This document shows positions 36,695 to 45,304 of a DNA stretch of 64,000 nucleotides, piece by piece; the first letter of the stretch is position 1; each line of letters begins with the position of its first letter. Location of the stretch: contig NZ_WNKS01000005.1 in assembly GCF_009720655.1 (NCBI RefSeq), positions 62,001 through 126,000 on the forward strand, read 5' to 3'. The stretch is from Rhodoblastus acidophilus (GTDB lineage Bacteria; Pseudomonadota; Alphaproteobacteria; Rhizobiales; Beijerinckiaceae). The position numbers and the translations under genes were made by a program. The notes below the pieces were generated by a model. It ran no database searches, was not told the DNA's origin, and saw only the letters and a program-made list of their open reading frames with translations.

Positions 36695-38191
36695 TCAGCG
36701 TCCGGCGATTCGCGCGCAGGACGCGGCCGAAGCCGAGAATTCGTAGCGGTCGCCGCAAGCATAGGCGGTCGGCGGCACGCGCGAACTCTCGAACAGGTCG
36801 TAGCCTTCCTTCAGATTGCGCCAGAAGGCCGACCAGTCCTGCTTGGGACCGCCGCTGTCGAGGAAGGCCATGATCGACGAGCCGGAACCGGAGCCGCTTT
36901 CGCGCGCGATCGCAGCCTCCGTCATGCGGAACGGGAAGATATGCACCGGCACTTCGGTCTGTCCGTTGGCCAGCGCCAAGGCGACGAATCCATAGATCTC
37001 GTCGATTCCCGCATTGGTCATGGCGAAGCAGCCGACCGACTTGCAGTCGCCGTGCACCATGATGTTGGCGCCGGTATAGCCGTGGCGGCGGTCATAGGCG
37101 TTGGGATAGCCGACATCGAAGGAGAGGTGATAGGCGGAATGCGGATTGAGCTGCTTGGCCGACACCGCATAGAAACCTTCGGGAGACTGATAGTCGCCCT
37201 TCACCTGTTTCGGGCCGAGGCGGCCAGACGACTTGCAGACCGGATAGGTCTTGTAGAGCGCGAATCGGTCGCCCTTTTTCATCCACAGCTCCAGCGCGCC
37301 CTCGCGCTTGAAGATGCGGACATAGACCTGCGCGCCCTTCTTGAAGCCGCCGACCGGTTCGGGGACAGGAACGGCGTCGGGCGCGGGCGACAGCGTCGAA
37401 TTTTCACCGCTGACGGACGCGGTCACGGCGGCGAGCGCATTGGCGATATTGGGGAACGAGGAGTCAGACGGCGCGGAGGCGACGGCTGGCGTTGAAACCG
37501 GCGCCGGCTTGGGCGCCACGGCCGTCTTCGCAGCGGCCTTCGGCGCGACCGTCTGCGGCGCTTCCGGAATCACTGCGGCCTGCGGCTGCGGCGTGGCGAT
37601 CGGGGGCGAAGTCGGCAGCGCGATGGGCTCGAGCGAGGCGATCTGCATGGGCGCGGGCTGTTTCGCCAGCGCGGCGAGTCCGACGGGGCGGCGCGGCGGA
37701 ACCGGCACGCCATCGACCGGAACCGGCCTTTCGTTTTGCAGCGAAGCGTCCGAAATCGGGCGGAGGTCCTGAATTCCAAGCGGCCTGTCTTCAATTCCAA
37801 GTGGCCTGTTTTCCGCCGAGGCCTGCGCATTGGCCGGCGGCTGCAGCGGGGGAACGTCGGGAACGGGAGCGGCGGCGCGCAGGTCGAGCGCGAGAGCGGC
37901 CTGATCGGGCTCGGCGAACAGCGAGCGGGTGTCTTCCGACAGGCTGGCGCGCATCATGTCATCGGCGGGGGCTTGCGGCTCGGGGAGCGTCGCGCCGGTC
38001 GCCGCGGCGGCCACATGGGCGCGGCCCAGATCGATCCGCTCGGGCGCCGGCGGCGCGACTTGCGCGGCGCGCTCACCCGCGGGCGCCTCCATATGAATGG
38101 CGGCTTCGTAAGAGAGCCAGGCTCCAAGGAACAGCGTCGCGACCGAAGCCGACGCGAGCGTCAAGAAGCGGGTCCATTTCCTCTGGGTCAC
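36695..38191 (-). CDS. YafK-type L,D-transpeptidase-family protein with long disordered linker
   Basis: A 498-residue protein from GTG at 38191. A single N-terminal membrane anchor lies at about 7-30 (FLTLASASVATLFLGAWL). It is followed by about 250 residues rich in Pro, Ala and Val without fold, including the echo NRPLGIEDRPLGIQDLRP. The C-terminal catalytic domain resembles E. coli YafK/DpaA (L,D-transpeptidase fold): VRIFKREGALELWMKK, KGDYQSPEGFYAV and the active-site motif HGDCKSVGCFAM with nucleophilic Cys. YafK-like enzymes cut Braun lipoprotein or other cross-links from peptidoglycan. The anchor plus linker would let the domain reach the wall. An earlier ATG at 38359 would add 56 residues and is not supported. 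Confidence 0.82.
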   Translation of the reverse strand: MTQRKWTRFLTLASASVATLFLGAWLSYEAAIHMEAPAGERAAQVAPPAPERIDLGRAHVAAAATGATLPEPQAPADDMMRASLSEDTRSLFAEPDQAALALDLRAAAPVPDVPPLQPPANAQASAENRPLGIEDRPLGIQDLRPISDASLQNERPVPVDGVPVPPRRPVGLAALAKQPAPMQIASLEPIALPTSPPIATPQPQAAVIPEAPQTVAPKAAAKTAVAPKPAPVSTPAVASAPSDSSFPNIANALAAVTASVSGENSTLSPAPDAVPVPEPVGGFKKGAQVYVRIFKREGALELWMKKGDRFALYKTYPVCKSSGRLGPKQVKGDYQSPEGFYAVSAKQLNPHSAYHLSFDVGYPNAYDRRHGYTGANIMVHGDCKSVGCFAMTNAGIDEIYGFVALALANGQTEVPVHIFPFRMTEAAIARESGSGSGSSIMAFLDSGGPKQDWSAFWRNLKEGYDLFESSRVPPTAYACGDRYEFSASAASCARIAGR

Positions 38192-38359
38192 GGCCAAGGC
38201 CTTTCGTGAGCGACTTACGCAGATAACCGAAAACGCCACAGAGCGGAAGCATCGGATCACAAAAATGTTAACGGCAAATAGACCATTTCGGCCTTGCGCC
38301 GGGCTTTTCAAGGCCGGCGTCCGCGCATTTTTTCGCCGCGCGTTGCGGACACGCCACAA

Positions 38360-38986
38360 TCACGGAATGCCGATCAGCTTGTGGGTCTGCAAGCTGAGGC
38401 GCCAGCGCGGATGGGCGAGACAATAGGCGACGGCGCGGCGGATGTTTTGCAGCCGGTCCGGCCCGTCCATCGGCTGAAGAAAGAAATGTTCGAAGGCGAG
38501 GCTTTCATATAGGGCCGGTTCCGCGCCCTCCTGCGGAAACACCAGTTTCAGCTCCTGCCCCTTCGAAACCCGCAGCGGCGCGCCGGCCTTGGGGCTGACG
38601 CACAGCCAGTCGATCCCCGGCGGCGGGTCTATCGTCCCGTTGCTTTCGACGGCGATCTCGAAACCGCGCGCCTTCACCGCCGCGATCAAAACCTCGTCCA
38701 GTTGCAGCAACGGCTCGCCGCCGGTGAACACGACGAAGCGTTTCCCGGCTCCGCGCCAAAAACCGGCGATTCGCGCCGCCAGACCTTCCGCGTTGAACCG
38801 CCCGCCATTCTCGCCATCGATTCCGACAAAATCCGTGTCGCAGAAGCGGCAGACCGCCTCCTCCCGATCCGCCTCGCGCCCGGTCCACAGGTTGCAGCCG
38901 GCAAAGCGGCAGAACACGGACGCGCGCCCGGCCTGCCCGCCTTCGCCTTGCAGGGTCAGAAACATTTCCTTGACGGCGTAGACCAT
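38360..38986 (-). CDS. queE: 7-carboxy-7-deazaguanine synthase
   Basis: A radical SAM enzyme of the queuosine/7-deazaguanine pathway. 208 residues. The SAM cluster cysteines appear in the variant spacing typical of QueE: Cys in CRFAGCNLWTG, then CRFCDTDF, giving C-x14-C-x2-C. The TGGEPLLQ segment is the SAM-binding GGE motif. Start ATG overlaps the stop of the nitroreductase gene by one base, so the two are translationally coupled, although their functions are not obviously linked. Other queuosine genes are not in the window. Confidence 0.92.
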   Translation of the reverse strand: MVYAVKEMFLTLQGEGGQAGRASVFCRFAGCNLWTGREADREEAVCRFCDTDFVGIDGENGGRFNAEGLAARIAGFWRGAGKRFVVFTGGEPLLQLDEVLIAAVKARGFEIAVESNGTIDPPPGIDWLCVSPKAGAPLRVSKGQELKLVFPQEGAEPALYESLAFEHFFLQPMDGPDRLQNIRRAVAYCLAHPRWRLSLQTHKLIGIP

Positions 38987-39618
38987 CAGACCTCGTCGGG
39001 AAACGCGCCCGAAAACGCCGTGAGCGCCAGGGGACGGCGCGCGTTGGGTTTCTCAAGCGCCTGCTTTTCCGGTGGAAGTTCAGCCGCATCGCCCCGCCGG
39101 CCCACGGCGATGACCACCTCCAGTTTGAGGTTTTCCGGCGCCTTCACGGCGGCGCGCGCCTTGCCGGCGTCGAAACCGGCCATGGCGTGGGTGGTCCAGC
39201 CCAGCATCGCCGCCTGGAGGGCGAGACTCGCCCAGGCCGCGCCCGTGTCGAACGAAGCCGACCCCAGCGTGACCGGTTTTTGGCCGGCCGGCGTGAACTC
39301 CGCCTTGCTGGCGACGAGAATCAGCGCGGAGGCCTTGCGCGCCCACACCCGGTTGCTGTCGGTGAGCGCGCCGAGCAGCGCGTCGAAGGCGGCTTCCCCG
39401 TTTCGGGCGTAGACGAAGCGCCAGGGTTGGGCGTTATAGGCCGAGGGCGCGAAGCGCGCGGCTTCCAGCAGGCAGAGCAGCGCCTTTTCCGGAATCGACT
39501 CGCCGGTCATGGCCCTTGCCGACCAGCGGCGCAGAAACAGCGCCGAAACCGGCGTTTCCGTTGCGCGGTCGCCGTCCCGAGACACCAATTGAACGATCGA
39601 GGGATCGATTTCGGTCAT
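38986..39618 (-). CDS. Nitroreductase family protein
   Basis: A 210-residue FMN-dependent oxidoreductase of the nitroreductase fold. FMN-binding Arg and Ser are in RRWSARAMTG, followed by LEAARFAPSAYNAQPWRFVY, a strongly conserved family segment, and the C-terminal GRRGDAAELPPEK. Substrates may be quinones, nitro compounds or other electrophiles; not resolvable here. ATG at 39618 was chosen because the family starts shortly before the RRWS segment. Upstream of and overlapping queE. Confidence 0.9.
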   Translation of the reverse strand: MTEIDPSIVQLVSRDGDRATETPVSALFLRRWSARAMTGESIPEKALLCLLEAARFAPSAYNAQPWRFVYARNGEAAFDALLGALTDSNRVWARKASALILVASKAEFTPAGQKPVTLGSASFDTGAAWASLALQAAMLGWTTHAMAGFDAGKARAAVKAPENLKLEVVIAVGRRGDAAELPPEKQALEKPNARRPLALTAFSGAFPDEV

Positions 39619-39788
39619 TTCGACTGTTCCTGCGGAAAACGTTTGGCCGCCGATTATGCCCTTTTCGACGGCGATCAAGCAAAAAACGAACATCTTGGCT
39701 TTAGGGGCTCCAAATCGCTTCGCTTTCGTCTATCGTCCGCGACAAGTCGCCGCGACCCGCGGCTTGGTCTCGCCCCCGGAGTCTAACC

Positions 39789-40682
39789 TTGAACGCGCTC
39801 TTCGTCGGCCACTCCTACATCGACATGACCATGTTGACCGATATCATGCCTTCGGGCGACGACAAGGAGGTGGCGAAGGACTTCGCCGTCTCATTCGGCG
39901 GCAACGCCGTCACCGCCGCCTTCGCCTGCGCCAAGCTCGGCATCCCCAGCGACCTGCTCACCACCATTTCCGACGACTGGCTCGGCCAGATGTTCATGAT
40001 GATGGCGCAGCGCTACAATGTCTCGGTCTATCCGCGAAAGGTGGCGCGCTGCTCGCTGTCCTTCGTGCTGCCCAAGGCCGGCAAGCGCGCCATCCTGCGC
40101 GCCCGCGACAATCATTATCTGCGTCCCTTCATGAAGCTCGACGTGTCCTGCTACAGCGCCGTGCATCTCGACGGCCACCAGCACGACGCCGCGCTCTATT
40201 ACGCCAAGGCGGCGCGCGAGGCCGGCGTGCTGGTGTCGCTCGACGGCGGCGGCGTGCGCGCCAACACCGAGGAGGTCCTGCACAGCACCGACGTCGCCGT
40301 GGTCGCCGAGGCCTTCTGCAAGGAAATCAAGCTCTCGGCCAAGGAAACGCTCTCCTATCTGCACGAACGCGGCGTCAAGGTCGCCGCCGTGACCGAGGGC
40401 GAACGCGGCATGATCTGGAGCGAGGAGGACCGCCACATCCAGCACCTCGCCGCGCTCCACGTCCCCGATTCCAAGGTCATCGACACCTCGGGCGCGGGCG
40501 ACGTGTTCCACGGGGCGTATCTGGCGTCCTACCTGCGCTCGCCCTCCTCGCCCTGGGCCGTCCACTTCGACTACGCGCGCGCCGCCTCCGCTCACAAGGT
40601 CCAGCACCTCGGCAACGAGGCGGGCCTGCCCAGCGAGGACGACATTGTGATCGCGCGCCGGGAGTTCGGCGGAGCGCGATGA
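39789..40682 (+). CDS. PfkB-family carbohydrate kinase
   Basis: A 297-residue ribokinase-fold sugar kinase. The N-terminus carries VGHSYIDMTMLTD and AVSFGGNAVTAAFACAKLG (first PfkB signature), and the C-terminus IDTSGAGDVFHGAY, containing the anion hole and catalytic Asp. TTG at 39789 is chosen because the first strand (NALFVGHSYID) would be lost with any later ATG. The sugar substrate is unknown. An S1/P1 nuclease gene follows 25 bases after, with a palindromic repeat between and inside its start. Confidence 0.88.
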   Translation: MNALFVGHSYIDMTMLTDIMPSGDDKEVAKDFAVSFGGNAVTAAFACAKLGIPSDLLTTISDDWLGQMFMMMAQRYNVSVYPRKVARCSLSFVLPKAGKRAILRARDNHYLRPFMKLDVSCYSAVHLDGHQHDAALYYAKAAREAGVLVSLDGGGVRANTEEVLHSTDVAVVAEAFCKEIKLSAKETLSYLHERGVKVAAVTEGERGMIWSEEDRHIQHLAALHVPDSKVIDTSGAGDVFHGAYLASYLRSPSSPWAVHFDYARAASAHKVQHLGNEAGLPSEDDIVIARREFGGAR

Positions 40683-40702
40683 GTCCCAGACTCATGGAGT
40701 AG

Positions 40703-40760
40703 CCCTCATGCTGAGGAGCCGCCGCAGGCGGCGTCTCGAAGCGCGAGGGCGGTCCGCGTG
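40703..40760. repeat. Palindromic repeat overlapping the S1/P1 nuclease start, copy A
   Basis: ccctcatgctgaggag at the left, a central GCCGCC-gca-GGCGGC hairpin, TCTCGAAG and CGAGGGCGGTCC at the right. The same layout, with a different central stem, recurs at 50811-50871. The proposed start codon ATG (40708) of the nuclease is part of the element. Confidence 0.8.
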
Positions 40761-41688
40761 TTTGCCTGCGGTCGGGAGGCGGCTTGCCGCCGCCTTCCTG
40801 CTTTTCCTCGCCCAACCGGCGCACGCCTGGTTTGACGCGGGCCACCAGGCGATCGCGGCGGCGGCGTTTTTTCAGCTCGACCCGGAAGCGCGGGACAAGG
40901 TCGCGCGCCTCCTCGCCCTCCACCCCGACTATCCCTCCTGGACGGCGGGCGTGGCCGAGGGCGAACGCGCAAAGATCGCCTTCATCCGCGCCTCCACCTG
41001 GGCCGACGACATCAAGCGCCGCCCGGACTTTTGGAAGAACTCGCTTTCGGACGATGGCGCGCATGCGACCGACAACATCGGCTATGGCGACCGGCGCTCG
41101 CACCCCTACTGGCATTACATGGACCTGTCGTTCTCGCGGGACGATTCGCCGACAACCGCCGCGCCCGAGCCGAATGCGCTGACGCAGATTCGCGTCTTTT
41201 CGAAAACCCTGGGCTCGGATGCGTCCGACGAGGTCAAATCCTACGATCTCGTCTGGCTGGAGCATCTGGTCGCCGACGTCCACCAGCCGCTTCACGCGAC
41301 CTCCCGGTTTTCGAAGCGCCTGCCGAAGGGGGATAGCGGCGGCAACCTGGAGCTGATCTGCCTGTCCTTCATCTGCGGCCTGAAACTGCACGCGTTCTGG
41401 GACAGTCTTTTGGGCCAATCCAGCGAACCCGCCGACGCGCTTGAGCTGGCGGGGCAATTGCCGGGGCCGGACCCGGATCGCGCCGGGGAACTGGAGCCGC
41501 GCGTCTGGTTCGAGGAAAGCGCGGCTTTGGCGCAGGCTGTGGTCTATACCAAGGCGATCGGCGACGGCGAGGGGCCGTTCGAGCTGGATCAGGCCTATCA
41601 GGCGGAAGCGCGGGAGATCGCTCGGGTTCAGGCGGCGGTGGCGGCGGCGCGGCTTGCGGGCGTGATCAATGAGGCGCTGGCGAAGTAG
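40708..41688 (+). CDS. S1/P1-type exported nuclease
   Basis: A zinc-dependent single-strand nuclease/3'-nucleotidase family protein, 326 residues from ATG at 40708. The signal peptide ends in QPAHA, leaving Trp41 as the mature N-terminus (WFDAGHQAIA), which is the N-terminal zinc ligand in this family. Other ligands are in STWADDIK, HPYWHYMDLSF, LVADVHQPLH and DSGGNL. With ATG at 40708 the first residues (MLRSRRRRRLEARGR) come from the palindromic repeat; TTG at 40762 would give a normal 22-residue signal peptide and may be the original start. Likely a periplasmic or secreted scavenging enzyme. Confidence 0.88.
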   Translation: MLRSRRRRRLEARGRSACLPAVGRRLAAAFLLFLAQPAHAWFDAGHQAIAAAAFFQLDPEARDKVARLLALHPDYPSWTAGVAEGERAKIAFIRASTWADDIKRRPDFWKNSLSDDGAHATDNIGYGDRRSHPYWHYMDLSFSRDDSPTTAAPEPNALTQIRVFSKTLGSDASDEVKSYDLVWLEHLVADVHQPLHATSRFSKRLPKGDSGGNLELICLSFICGLKLHAFWDSLLGQSSEPADALELAGQLPGPDPDRAGELEPRVWFEESAALAQAVVYTKAIGDGEGPFELDQAYQAEAREIARVQAAVAAARLAGVINEALAK

Positions 41689-41743
41689 CGCGAGCCCTTG
41701 ATTCAGCCGGCCGCGGCGCCATTATGGCGCTTTGGAGGTCGTC

Positions 41744-42046
41744 ATGATCAAACTCTTTTCCGCCGCCGGCTTGGCCTTGATCTTCTGCGTCGGCGTCGCC
41801 CAGGCGGACACCTGCGCGCAGAAAATCGCTCAGCTGGAAAAACGCATCAAGCGGTCGCCGGAGCCGGGCGGCGCGCCCCTGCCCGAAACCACCTTCGCCA
41901 CCATGCACCGTCAGCCGACGCAGGAAAGCGTGGAGAAAGCGATGCGCCAGAGCGACGCCGACGCGCTCGACGACGCCCGCCTGCTCAACGCCGAGGGCAA
42001 GGAAAAGGAGTGTCTGGCGAAGATCAAACCGCTGGAGCAAAACTGA
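41744..42046 (+). CDS. Small exported protein of unknown function
   Basis: A 100-residue protein with a signal peptide (LFSAAGLALIFCVGVAQA) and a charged, helical mature part with two cysteines (DTCAQKIAQ and KECLAKI). No domain recognised. ATG at 41744 follows GGAGG-like GGAGGTCGTC. It lies 55 bases after the nuclease gene and is convergent with anmK. Confidence 0.6.
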   Translation: MIKLFSAAGLALIFCVGVAQADTCAQKIAQLEKRIKRSPEPGGAPLPETTFATMHRQPTQESVEKAMRQSDADALDDARLLNAEGKEKECLAKIKPLEQN

Positions 42047-42077
42047 GTCGTCGCGCGCCGCGCCCGGATGCCGCGCC

Positions 42078-43187
42078 CTACCCCGCCCATGCCAGCTTGC
42101 CGCCCGTCGCCGGCTCGCGCACGCCCGTCGTGCCCGGGAAGGTGAGCGGCAGGCCCTTGGCCGAGCGCACCGCCAGATAGGCGAAAGCCTGCGCCTCGAT
42201 CGCCTGCGAATCCCAGCCAAAATCCTCCGCCCGCCGCACCGGACAGGAGGCGCGCTCGCCGAGATCGTCCACGAGCGCCGGATTGTGCGCGCCGCCGCCG
42301 CACAGCACGATCATCTCCGGCTGTCGCGGGACGAAGGAGAGGGCGGACAGAATCCCCTCCGTGGTGAAGGCGACCAGCGTCGCCGCCGCGTCCTCCAGCG
42401 ACAGCCGCGCCACGGGCGAGGGATCAAATGCGTTGCGGTCCAGCGATTTCGGCGGTTTTTTCATAAAGAACGGGTTGGCCAGCAAGGCCGTCAGCGCCCC
42501 TTCGTCGACCCGGCCCGCGCGCGCCGCCGCGCCGTCCTCGTCCATGGCCTTGCCGGTCCGCGCCAGCATCAGGTCGTCGAGCAGCGCATTGCCCGGCCCG
42601 ACGTCGCACGCGAGCGGCGATTCGCCCGGCGCGCAAAAAGTCATGTTGGCGACGCCGCCGATGTTCACGAACAGCATGGGCGCGCCGACGCCTGAATTTT
42701 CGGCGAGCGCCGCGTGAAAAACCGGCACGAGCGGCGCCCCCTGCCCGCCCCGCTCCAGATCGGCGGCGCGCAGGTCATAGACCACGTCGATCCCCACCTG
42801 GCGCGCCAGCCCGGCGCCGTCGCCAAGTTGCACCGTCAGGGCTTGTTCCGGCCGGTGCAGCACGGTCTGGCCATGAAAACCGATCAGGTCGATCGCGGCG
42901 GGCGAAATTTTTTCCGCCGCCAGGAAGCTTTCCACGGCTTCCAGATGGCGGCGCGTGATCAGCGCCTCGGCTTCCGCCAGCGGACCGGGCCGCTCGTCGC
43001 GCCGGCTCAAGCTCTTCGCGGCCGCGATGGCCGCGCGCAAAATGGCGCGATCCTCCTGCGAAAAGGCGAAACTCGCGGTCGCGCCAAAAGTCAGCGCGGC
43101 GCGCCCGTCGGTTTCGACCAAAGCGAGGTCGATTCCATCCATGGACGTGCCCGACATGGCGCCGAGCGCCCGAAAGATTTTCGTCAT
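42078..43187 (-). CDS. anmK: Anhydro-N-acetylmuramic acid kinase
   Basis: Phosphorylates and opens 1,6-anhydroMurNAc during peptidoglycan recycling. 369 residues of the ASKHA fold. The ATP loop is GAMSGTSMDGIDLAL; further marks are IGFHGQTVLHRPEQ, DLRAADLERGGQGAPLVP, FVNIGGVANMTF, ACDVGPGNALLDDLM and the C-terminal CGGGAHNP with the DFGWDSQAIEAQAFAYLAVR segment. All expected motifs are present. ATG at 43187. Divergent from a glutathione transferase gene. Confidence 0.96.
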   Translation of the reverse strand: MTKIFRALGAMSGTSMDGIDLALVETDGRAALTFGATASFAFSQEDRAILRAAIAAAKSLSRRDERPGPLAEAEALITRRHLEAVESFLAAEKISPAAIDLIGFHGQTVLHRPEQALTVQLGDGAGLARQVGIDVVYDLRAADLERGGQGAPLVPVFHAALAENSGVGAPMLFVNIGGVANMTFCAPGESPLACDVGPGNALLDDLMLARTGKAMDEDGAAARAGRVDEGALTALLANPFFMKKPPKSLDRNAFDPSPVARLSLEDAAATLVAFTTEGILSALSFVPRQPEMIVLCGGGAHNPALVDDLGERASCPVRRAEDFGWDSQAIEAQAFAYLAVRSAKGLPLTFPGTTGVREPATGGKLAWAG

Positions 43188-43287
43188 GGTCTTCCCCCCA
43201 CAGCGTTCGGCGCCTAACTTTAAGTCCGGTTCCGCCGAAACCAGATTGGTGCAAATTGTTGTCAAAAAACCCGGCGAAGGAAGCCCA

Positions 43288-43992
43288 ATGATCGAACTTT
43301 TCTACTGGCCGACGCCCAATGGCCACAAGATCACGATTTTCCTCGAGGAAGCCGGACTGGACTACGAAATCAAGCCAGTGAACATCGGCGCGGGCGACCA
43401 GTTCAAGCCCGACTTCTTAAAGATCGCGCCGAACAACCGCATGCCCGCCATCATCGACCACGACCCGCTCGACCACCAGGGGCCGCTGCCCCTGTTCGAA
43501 TCCGGCGCCATCCTCGAATATCTGGCGGAAAAAACCGGCGAATTCTTGCCGGCCGAGCGGCGGCGGAAGTTCGAGGTGCTGCAATGGGTCTATTGGCAGA
43601 TGGGCGGCCTCGGCCCGATGGCCGGCCAGAACCACCATTTTTCCCAGTACGCGCCGGAGAAAATTCCCTATGCCATCGAGCGTTATGTGAAGGAGACGAA
43701 CCGTCTCTACGGCGTGCTCGACCGGCAGCTGGCGACGACCGGGGCCTATATCGCCGGCGACTATTCCATCGCCGACATGGCCAGCTACCCCTGGATCGTC
43801 CCCTGGACGAAGCAGGGCCAAAATCTCGACGATTTCCCGCACCTTCGACGCTGGTTCGACACGATGCGCGCCCGCCCGGCCGTCCAGCGCGCCTATGAAA
43901 TCGGTCCGCGCTACCGCCCCGAGGACGCCACGATGAGCGAGGAGGACAAGAAGATCCTGTTCGGCCAGACGGCGGCCCACACGGCGCGCTGA
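43288..43992 (+). CDS. Glutathione S-transferase, YfcG/Nu-like
   Basis: A 234-residue protein with an N-terminal thioredoxin-fold domain (IELFYWPTPNGHKITIFLEE) including TPNGHK, the Nu-class signature that replaces the usual catalytic Ser/Tyr loop, and NRMPAIIDHD and FESGAILEYLAEKTG for glutathione binding. The C-terminal helical domain holds GAYIAGDYSIADMASYPWI. YfcG/YghU-type enzymes act as disulfide-bond reductases toward small disulfides. ATG at 43288. Confidence 0.93.
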   Translation: MIELFYWPTPNGHKITIFLEEAGLDYEIKPVNIGAGDQFKPDFLKIAPNNRMPAIIDHDPLDHQGPLPLFESGAILEYLAEKTGEFLPAERRRKFEVLQWVYWQMGGLGPMAGQNHHFSQYAPEKIPYAIERYVKETNRLYGVLDRQLATTGAYIAGDYSIADMASYPWIVPWTKQGQNLDDFPHLRRWFDTMRARPAVQRAYEIGPRYRPEDATMSEEDKKILFGQTAAHTAR

Positions 43993-44283
43993 CCAAGACT
44001 TTCCGATCGCTGGCAGGGGGCCGCATTGTCACCGACGTCCCGGCCCGCCTCGAACGGCTGAGATGGAACGGTTTTTATTGTTCCAGGCGGGACGACTGAC
44101 CGCGACGACGCAAACCAAGGGCGGAATGACGGTGTTCGTTTCGCCTCGCCGGAAGCGCCGCCGCTGTCGGCGGAACAATGATCTGGCGTTCCTGCAAACA
44201 GCGCAAGCGCGCTGTTTGCTGCGACAATAAGAAACACGTGCAAGTTGCTCGGTTTTGATTTATATCATTGTTCTGGAGGCCAA
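43993..44283. other. Intergenic region with a strong hairpin
   Basis: A 291-base gap after the glutathione transferase gene. It contains a perfect 11-bp hairpin (44194-44219, gcaaacagcgc-aagc-gcgctgtttgc) that may end transcription, and an FNR/FixK-like dyad TTGATTTATATCAT at 44255-44268 before the next small gene. Nothing coding is supported. Confidence 0.55.
44194..44219. terminator. Perfect 11-bp hairpin
   Basis: gcaaacagcgc pairs fully with gcgctgtttgc around aagc. No T tract follows on either strand. It lies 200 bases after the glutathione transferase stop, so terminator or regulatory hairpin are both possible. Confidence 0.45.
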
Positions 44284-44520
44284 GTGATTTCTACGCGAGA
44301 CGCCCCAATGAGTGGACCTTTCCTTCGCCTTGCCATTCTGATGGCTATTTTCTTCGGCTGCCTGGGCGCGATCCAGGTGGCGATCTATCTGGCGATCGCC
44401 GTGATCAAGATCCCGGCGCTGGCCCTTGTCCCGGTCGCCGCCGTGCTGGCGTTCCTGGTGTTCGTCGGTCGCCGCAACGTGCTGGCCACCCATCGGCGCT
44501 TCCTGGACAGCGCGGAATAA
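44284..44520 (+). CDS. Small membrane protein of unknown function
   Basis: A 78-residue protein with two hydrophobic helices (LRLAILMAIFFGCLGAIQVA and IPALALVPVAAVLAFLVFV) and a basic, polar tail. GTG at 44284 is preceded by GGAGG (44275-44279), while the in-frame ATG at 44308 has no ribosome binding site, so the GTG is given. No family recognised. The gene is followed by a palindromic repeat and an AT-rich gene. Confidence 0.55.
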   Translation: MISTRDAPMSGPFLRLAILMAIFFGCLGAIQVAIYLAIAVIKIPALALVPVAAVLAFLVFVGRRNVLATHRRFLDSAE

Positions 44521-44522
44521 AA

Positions 44523-44640
44523 GCCTTCCCCGACTGGAGAAGGCGGCCCGCGCGGTGCGGGCGAGCAGATGAGGCCAACCTAATCCCCGTCCGAGAGCCT
44601 CCCATCCGGTGCCGCCTTCTCCCCAAGAGAAAGGCGGCAC
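44523..44640. repeat. Palindromic repeat (ggagaaggcggc type)
   Basis: ggagaaggcggcccgcgcgg at the left and gccgccttctccccaagag at the right form an imperfect inverted pair about 60 bases apart, with GATGAGG near the middle, the pattern of a common alphaproteobacterial intergenic repeat. It marks the left edge of the AT-rich segment. Confidence 0.65.
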
Positions 44641-44767
44641 TATTTTTAATATTGAACTTTCAGAGGCATCTTTCTGCATGCGCAAATAGGCTTGAAAGTG
44701 GAATTCAATGGCACTTTAATTCGCGCGGCCCGACTGTTTCACCAGAATCAATTTTGGGAGCATGACA

Positions 44768-45304
44768 ATGACAATAGACGAGAACGGCAACCTCGTCGAA
44801 TATAAGAATTGTGACAGTTGTACTCTATGCTGCAAAATTCTGAAAATAGACAGTCTCCAGAAACCTCCTTACGAATGGTGCAAACATTGCACTCCGGGCA
44901 CGGGCTGCAACAATTACCAAGATCGCCCAGACGACTGCAAGAATTTCGCCTGTTTTTGGCTATATCGTCGTGAGCTTGACACCGAATGGAAGCCGGCGCG
45001 ATCAAAGGTAGTTCTATACTGGCACCGCGACGGATTTCTTATTGCCGACTTTGATCCTGCGCATAAGCATCTGATTCGCCAACCGACCTACGAGCGGCTG
45101 TTCAAAAATCTGTGCGGAATGCTAGAGCCTGAATGCCGCTGCATAACCATTCATTGCGGCAAGGCAATGTACGTCTATGCATCTTCAAAGTTCTTTGAAC
45201 TTGGAAACACGCGTTATTCTCATCAAGTGGAATTCAATTTCAGCCCTTTCTTGCGTGATATAGTTGACGTAAGATTAGTGCCAATCTCGCCGTCAAGCCC
45301 GTGA
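44768..45304 (+). CDS. YkgJ-like cysteine-cluster protein, AT-rich
   Basis: A 178-residue protein with many cysteines, eight of them in the first 65 residues: CDSCTLCCK (CxxCxxCC), then WCKHCTPGTGCNNY and DCKNFACFW. This N-terminal CxxCxxCC...C pattern resembles the YkgJ-type zinc- or iron-binding cluster family. The rest has no recognised domain. ATG at 44768 is chosen over 44762 because GGGAG lies seven bases upstream of it. Base composition is unlike its neighbours: two sampled 60-base stretches have 25 and 20 G+C, against roughly two-thirds G+C nearby, so transfer from another source is likely. Confidence 0.75.
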   Translation: MTIDENGNLVEYKNCDSCTLCCKILKIDSLQKPPYEWCKHCTPGTGCNNYQDRPDDCKNFACFWLYRRELDTEWKPARSKVVLYWHRDGFLIADFDPAHKHLIRQPTYERLFKNLCGMLEPECRCITIHCGKAMYVYASSKFFELGNTRYSHQVEFNFSPFLRDIVDVRLVPISPSSP

